This document shows, piece by piece, positions 6,006-6,725 of a DNA stretch of 6,725 nt. Source of the stretch: Balneolaceae bacterium (GTDB lineage: Bacteria; Bacteroidota; Rhodothermia; Balneolales; Balneolaceae); NCBI GenBank assembly GCA_003555185.1, contig PWFZ01000209.1, positions 1 to 6,725 on the forward strand, given 5' to 3'. The translations under genes and the position numbers were made by a program. Each line of letters opens with the position of its first letter. Position 1 is the stretch's first letter. Under the pieces are notes generated by a model that did no database searches, was not told the origin of the DNA, and saw only the letters and a program-made list of their open reading frames with translations.

Positions 6006-6554
6006 ATGAAATATTTACTAATTAAAACACTATTTATCGCACTTGTATTCGGCCTTGCCGCATGCGGTGGAGAAGAAACCACTGAGCAAGCTGAAGAAGC
6101 TGTAGACGATGGCATACGAACAGTTAATATTATCGGTACAGATAATATGCGATTTGTTGTTGCCGAAGAACAAGATGGACTTGTAACCGGTGGAGCATCC
6201 GGACAAAACATTATTCTTGAAGCAATTGAAGCATCACCCGGAGAAGAGCTGCGAATTCAGTTAACAACTGTAAGTAATATGCCTCCAACCGCGATGTCTC
6301 ACAACCTTGCTATTCTGGACCTCGAAGCTGATACAGAAGCTTTTGCCCGTGCATCTCTTCAGGCTCGTGATAACGAGTATATCGCACCTGAGTATGAGGA
6401 CTGGGTAATCGCAGCAACAGCAATGTTGGGTGATGGCGAAACTGACTCATTTACCTTTACAGTACCTGAACAGACCGGAGAGTATGATTATATCTGCTCG
6501 TTCCCCGGACATTTTCAAGGTGGCATGGTTGGTAAACTGATTGTTACCGAATAA
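6006..6554 (+). CDS. Lipoprotein cupredoxin of the auracyanin/azurin type (blue copper electron carrier)
   Basis: This 182-aa type I copper protein should carry electrons between membrane respiratory complexes from a lipid anchor on the outer face of the inner membrane or in the periplasm. Residues 1-20 are a lipoprotein signal with lipobox LAAC (Cys20), followed by an acidic linker (GGEETTEQAEEAVDDG). The cupredoxin fold begins at about 38. The copper ligands are visible: His99 in MSHNLAIL, then Cys164, His169 and Met174 in CSFPGHFQGGM. The C-x4-H-x4-M spacing is that of auracyanins; azurin has C-x4-H-x3-M and pseudoazurin C-x2-H-x4-M. The ATG at 6006 follows an A-rich leader without a Shine-Dalgarno, and no other start would preserve the signal peptide. 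The SCO pseudogene ends 62 nt upstream, so this was a copper/respiration pair. A strong terminator follows. The partner complex cannot be told from the window. Confidence 0.93.
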   Translation: MKYLLIKTLFIALVFGLAACGGEETTEQAEEAVDDGIRTVNIIGTDNMRFVVAEEQDGLVTGGASGQNIILEAIEASPGEELRIQLTTVSNMPPTAMSHNLAILDLEADTEAFARASLQARDNEYIAPEYEDWVIAATAMLGDGETDSFTFTVPEQTGEYDYICSFPGHFQGGMVGKLIVTE

Positions 6555-6578
6555 GAGTTAAATTTTGCTGGATATAGT

Positions 6579-6616
6579 AAAGCCCTCAGTGTGAAAACGC
6601 TGAGGGCTTTTTTTTT
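6579..6616 (+). terminator. Intrinsic terminator of the cupredoxin gene
   Basis: AAAGCCCTCAGTGT (6579-6592) pairs with ACGCTGAGGGCTTT (6597-6610) over 14 bp with one T-G wobble, around a GAAA loop (6593-6596). The final three Ts of the stem and six more (6611-6616) form the T-tract. It sits 24 nt after the stop codon. Confidence 0.95.
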
Positions 6617-6617
6617 A

Positions 6618-6725
6618 GTTTGCCGTGCATGGCAATCAACTTGGTGGTGAAAGTCCACTATGGGGGTTTGTAATCGCCAACCATTAGCCAAGAGCAAGGG
6701 TGTCCATCGTGAGGTGGAATCTGAA
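6618..6725 (+). mobile_element. 5' end of a group II intron, probably class C (IIC), truncated by window edge
   Basis: From 6618 the sequence follows the 5' domain I of class C group II introns such as the Oceanobacillus iheyensis intron, compared from memory. It has GTTTGCC (standing for GTGYGCC), CATGG, GTGG-TGAAAGT-CCAC (6644-6658), TTAGCC, and GCAAGGGTGTCC (6694-6705). A CCATC/GGTGG stem (6704-6717) carries a GTGA tetraloop, followed by AATCTGAA. These are structured RNA landmarks, not protein. The start lies one base after the T-tract of an intrinsic terminator, the known target of class C introns. The exact 5' splice site is uncertain because GTTTG departs from GTGYG. The reverse-transcriptase/maturase, domains II-VI and EBS sites would lie outside the window, so whether the intron is intact cannot be seen. 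Confidence 0.82.

Noticed and set aside
5966..6211. Minus-strand frame over the start of the cupredoxin gene
   Set aside because: It is antisense to a clear lipoprotein signal and cupredoxin domain. The Ser/Pro/Thr composition is typical of an antisense frame.
6515..6697. 60-codon minus-strand frame spanning the terminator and intron edge
   Set aside because: It crosses a terminator hairpin and structured intron RNA and has no domain.

Overview
The window looks like ordinary chromosome from a Bacteroidota-like bacterium, most likely Balneolota/Rhodothermota. Pointers are the moderate base composition, mostly weak Shine-Dalgarno sequences, a TAnnTTTG-type -7 element before the small gene at 1859, a MutL lacking the endonuclease motifs, and a lipoprotein cupredoxin beside a SCO-family remnant. 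The placement is inferred from protein character only.

Left part (1-1680, minus strand): the N-terminal 55 codons of an unrecognised, possibly anti-sigma-like protein run off the left edge. About 210 bp of non-coding DNA with one palindrome follows. Then comes a strong intrinsic terminator and a complete NADP-dependent isocitrate dehydrogenase gene (icd).

Middle (1681-5365, plus strand): a divergent promoter region with nested TTGAAT/ATTCAA inverted repeats separates icd from a 66-aa basic, tail-anchored membrane protein. mutL begins 26 bp downstream and probably shares its transcript. A 349-bp gap after mutL holds four REP-like palindromes, two in each orientation. A DUF3524 glycosyltransferase related to tRNA-queuosine mannosyltransferase follows. 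It and mutL both start with TTG.

Right part (5366-6725, plus strand): a heavily decayed SCO1/SenC copper-chaperone pseudogene, readable only by joining frames, has lost its Cys motif. Next is an intact lipoprotein cupredoxin (auracyanin/azurin type) ending in a very good intrinsic terminator. One base after that T-tract begins sequence matching the 5' end of a group II intron, cut by the window edge. Its position directly behind a terminator is the known insertion habit of class C (IIC) introns.

Functionally the window combines central metabolism (icd), mismatch repair (mutL), probable tRNA modification and copper-linked electron transfer. I see no defence system, CRISPR array or clearly new multi-gene system. 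The most interesting signals are the intron edge, the SCO pseudogene and the REP-like cluster.
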